NCBI RefSeq assembly: GCF_019578655.1 | Contig: NC_063263.1 | Coordinates: 22,381,001 to 22,445,000, forward strand | DNA length: 64,000 nucleotides | Reading direction: 5' to 3' | Source of the DNA: Ricinus communis | Lineage: Eukaryota > Streptophyta > Magnoliopsida > Malpighiales > Euphorbiaceae | Shown here: positions 61,444-64,000 of the stretch, piece by piece | How positions within the stretch are numbered: the first letter of the stretch is position 1 | Layout of the letters: each line of letters opens with the position of its first letter | Notes under the pieces: generated by a model | What the model was told of the DNA's origin: nothing | The model's input: only the letters and a program-made list of their open reading frames with translations | Databases searched by the model: none | Position numbers and translations under genes: made by a program

Positions 61444-64000
61444 TGTAACACCCGAAAATTTTATATATTTAATAATGAGTTTTTATTTAAGTTAATTTTA
61501 GCTTTATTTTTATTCGGTTTAATTGGAATGATTTAAATACAAATTTTGAATGTTCATGTTAGATAAATAAATGAGTTATTTTTCCATATCCAATTAGTTT
61601 AATTTTTAAGGAGTTAATTAAATAAATTATTTGAGGAATAAATTATATTTTTATTTGGTTATTCAAAATTTTCCCAAATGTATATATATATAAATAAATA
61701 AAATTATATATTGAAAAAAAATTATGGTAGAAATTGTGAGGGATGTTTATAAAAGAATTTTGGGGAAAATTGGTATTATAATTGATTAGTAGTATTAAAT
61801 TTTGAGTTGGAAATTGATTATTTAATTTAATTGTGTATAGGATTTAATTGGAGGATTATTTTGGAATAAGGATTAAAAGTATAATTTTATTTTTATGAGG
61901 GTTTAATGGAAATTTGTGAGTTTGGTATTTTCGTAAATAAATATGTCGGTCAGGGTAATTTTTGTAATTGTGTATTTTCAATAATTCGGTTTTGGCCCAA
62001 ATTAATTAGTTAAGGGCTTAATTGAAAGGATAAAGGAAAGTCTAGGGGTTAAATTGGAATTCTGCAGGATGAAATTGTAAGTAATTAAGGAAGTTGAGGG
62101 ACTAAATTGTAATAAGGAAAAGTTCGGGGGCCTAATGTCGATATTGAAAGGAGTGGGATCGGGGAGAGAGAAAGTAGATCGGGAGAGAGAGAGAGAGAGA
62201 GAGGGTGATGGCCGAAGAAGAAGAAGAGGAAGGCGGCGTCGTAAGGCGTGGGGCCGAGCAAAGAGCGCGAGCGCATGGAGAATGATGGCAAATGGAATCG
62301 CGCAGAGGCCGAGTCGAGTGGCGATCCGCTCCTCTCGGCAAGGGCTCTCTTTGCGGCAACGCCTGTGGTGGCCGGGAGACGGAAGATCCGGTGGAGAGAG
62401 AAAGTAGGGGGCAGCCGCTTTTTCCGGCCGAGCTCCCATGAGGATGGACGATCGGAGGACGTATCCCGACTCTCATCAGCCCAATCTTCGCATTGGGACC
62501 GGTTTCGTGGCGATCGGGCTTCGTTTGCAAATCAACGGCCGAGATCGTTCCCAAATCTCTCCGGATGATCGGGTGTCGGATCGAAAAATCGGTAGCGGCG
62601 ATCGTCATCAGCGCATCGTTGTGAGTTCGATGGTGTGTTCAGATCGTCGATCGGACTCCGTGGCCGGAGAGTAGTTGACCGAGCCGAGCCGCCCCTAATT
62701 TTCTAGCCCGTTAATTTTAGAAATTCTTTGATTTATTTTGTGTGTCTATTGATTGTATTGAGTATTTGATGATATTTGTGAGTCATAAATAATTGTCAGT
62801 TTGCCTGCCATAGTCGTATTTTTGTGCTGTGTGGCGGAGTCGGGAAATAGTGAAGTTTGGGGACCCGACTCCTGTTGTTTGAATTGTTAAGTATTTGAAG
62901 TGTTTTTCTGGCAGGTCCTGGACCCGTTTCTACGGGGGGTAATGTCCGTGTTGTAGGGGAGGTTCTGCCGGATTTTCGGTAGAATTCTCCCGAGTCGAGA
63001 TTCTTAGTCAGTGAGTCCTAGGAGTCTAAACCTAGGATTAATGATCGATTGTTTCAGCGTTTTGATAAATTATTTTTCGTGACTAGATTGTCCGTTTGTT
63101 CGGCTCTCTCCAACCGAGGCACCGGAGCAGAGCTAGGAGGTCGCCCAATTCTGTGAGTTAAAGTCATATATCGCTTATGCACGTGTCATGCATAAAATTT
63201 GATTTCACATCGTGATTATTCATTTGCAATTTTAATTTTTCATTTAATTATTATCATTATTTTCATGATGCTTTTAATTACTATTTAAATATGTTTTTCC
63301 TTTATCACCAATTTTAATATTGCATGATGACTCAGGATGGGACGGCAGTAGAACATAGGAGTTGGATGAGTGTTCCAATATAAATCTGAGAGAGATAGGG
63401 AAAGGGTAAATAGGTAAAATTTTAAGAAAGAAGATTAGGACTTGCCCTGGTCGAGCATCGCTCTCTGGGCTTAGTAGAGTGTGGTTGCCGGAGTAAAGGT
63501 CCCTGGTCGAGCATTGCTCTCTGGGCGCCGGCTTATTTGGAAATTTAAGTGACTAGACTGGAGGTATGGTCCCTGGTCGAGCTATGCTCTCTGGGCGCCA
63601 GTGTTATTGGATAAGAGAGCCGAGAGGCTAAGGCTGAGAGTTAAATGACCGGACTGGAGGTAAGGTCCCTGGTCGAGCTTTGCTCTCTAGGCGCCAATCC
63701 TGTTGGAATGAAAGGTTTGAGATGTTAGAGTTGAGGTTAGTTGAGACATAAGTGTTGAAATAAATCGAGATGTTAGAGTTGGGATTAGGGTTATACTGAA
63801 GTATTCCGTCCCGTTGCATGTGGAATAATTTTTGTTTAAGCATGGCATGACACATATGTCTTAAAATGACACGTATGGTTCACGTGATTTATTAATTATT
63901 TTAAAATTAAATGAATGTGATATTGAAATGTTTGAAACTGTTTTAGATATGATTTTAGCTCACTCTAGACCCATACCCATTATCGCTTTTTCGATTCGTG
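61444..64000 (+). mobile_element. Second copy of the 2.9-kb LTR, cut by the window end
   Basis: Begins TGTAACACCCGAAAATTTTA and aligns along its whole visible length with 12245 to about 14787, with small indels and roughly 90% similarity by eye. That includes the GA tract (62184-62202), the GC-rich core and the four CTGGTCGAGC modules (63448-63690). The five bases before it are TTCAT, different from the first copy, so it is an independent insertion in the same orientation. Whether it is another solo LTR or the 5' LTR of a full element lies beyond the window. Confidence 0.92.
63440..63700 (+). repeat. Four tandem CTGGTCGAGC modules in the second LTR copy
   Basis: Same four-copy layout as at 14220-14480. 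Here the spacers differ by small indels (for example GACCGGACTGGAGGTAAGGT before the fourth module). Confidence 0.85.

Noticed and set aside
12245..64000. A single giant LTR element between the two 2.9-kb LTR copies
   Set aside because: The first copy has its own perfect TAATG duplication at both ends, the five bases before the second copy are TTCAT, and intact host genes lie between them. They are independent insertions.

Overview
The window is AT-rich nuclear DNA from a flowering plant. The evidence is spliced genes with GT-AG introns, plant-type host genes (a WDR55-like WD40 protein and a MATH-BTB protein of the BPM family), a decayed plastid tRNA gene, and dense plant transposable elements (Ty3/Gypsy, MULE, hAT, PIF/Harbinger-like, LINE). 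The protein sequences look dicot. I cannot name the species from sequence alone.

Layout. 109-5393 (minus): a complete 15-exon WDR55 homologue whose tiny last exon lies 2 kb from the previous one, across an intron carrying a MITE. 5.5-7.1 kb: a duplicated segment rich in AGCTCGAGCTC-type motifs. 7233-7303: a dead plastid tRNA-Gly. 9.0-9.2 kb: a GC-rich minisatellite with a possible splice donor. 12245-15130: a 2.9-kb solo LTR with a perfect 5-bp target duplication; a second copy enters at 61444 and runs off the window. 18.0-19.1 kb: two LINE fragments. 19591-19902 and 31827-32387 (both minus): two paralogous two-exon genes for very small zinc-ribbon proteins, separated by a 7.2-kb Gypsy element (23565-30765). 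33.2-33.4 kb: a small GC-rich gene fragment. 34482-42816: an 8.3-kb MULE with long terminal inverted repeats and a perfect 9-bp target duplication. It carries a decayed mudrA-like transposase (minus) and a convergent, decayed GRF-zinc-finger/coiled-coil gene (plus), and is itself interrupted by a hAT element and another insertion. 42.8-47.4 kb: AT-rich repeats plus a 386-bp hAT MITE. 48409-56182 (minus): a complete four-exon BPM gene with two introns of 3 kb or more that host further elements. 56.2-61.4 kb: mostly empty, with one hAT-like MITE and a coiled-coil ORF remnant.

What works together. Only WDR55, BPM and the two zinc-ribbon genes look intact. WDR55 (a DDB1-CUL4 associated family) and BPM (CUL3 adaptors) both belong to cullin-RING ubiquitin ligase biology, but nothing shows they are functionally linked here. 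All four host genes read on the minus strand.

The two most unusual structures are transposable elements. The Gypsy element's two LTRs are inverted relative to each other, yet the whole unit is bounded by one matching 5-bp target duplication. The MULE has a convergent two-gene layout like maize MuDR, but with a GRF-type zinc-finger gene in the position of mudrB. I saw no CRISPR array and no bacterial-type operon, as expected for plant DNA.
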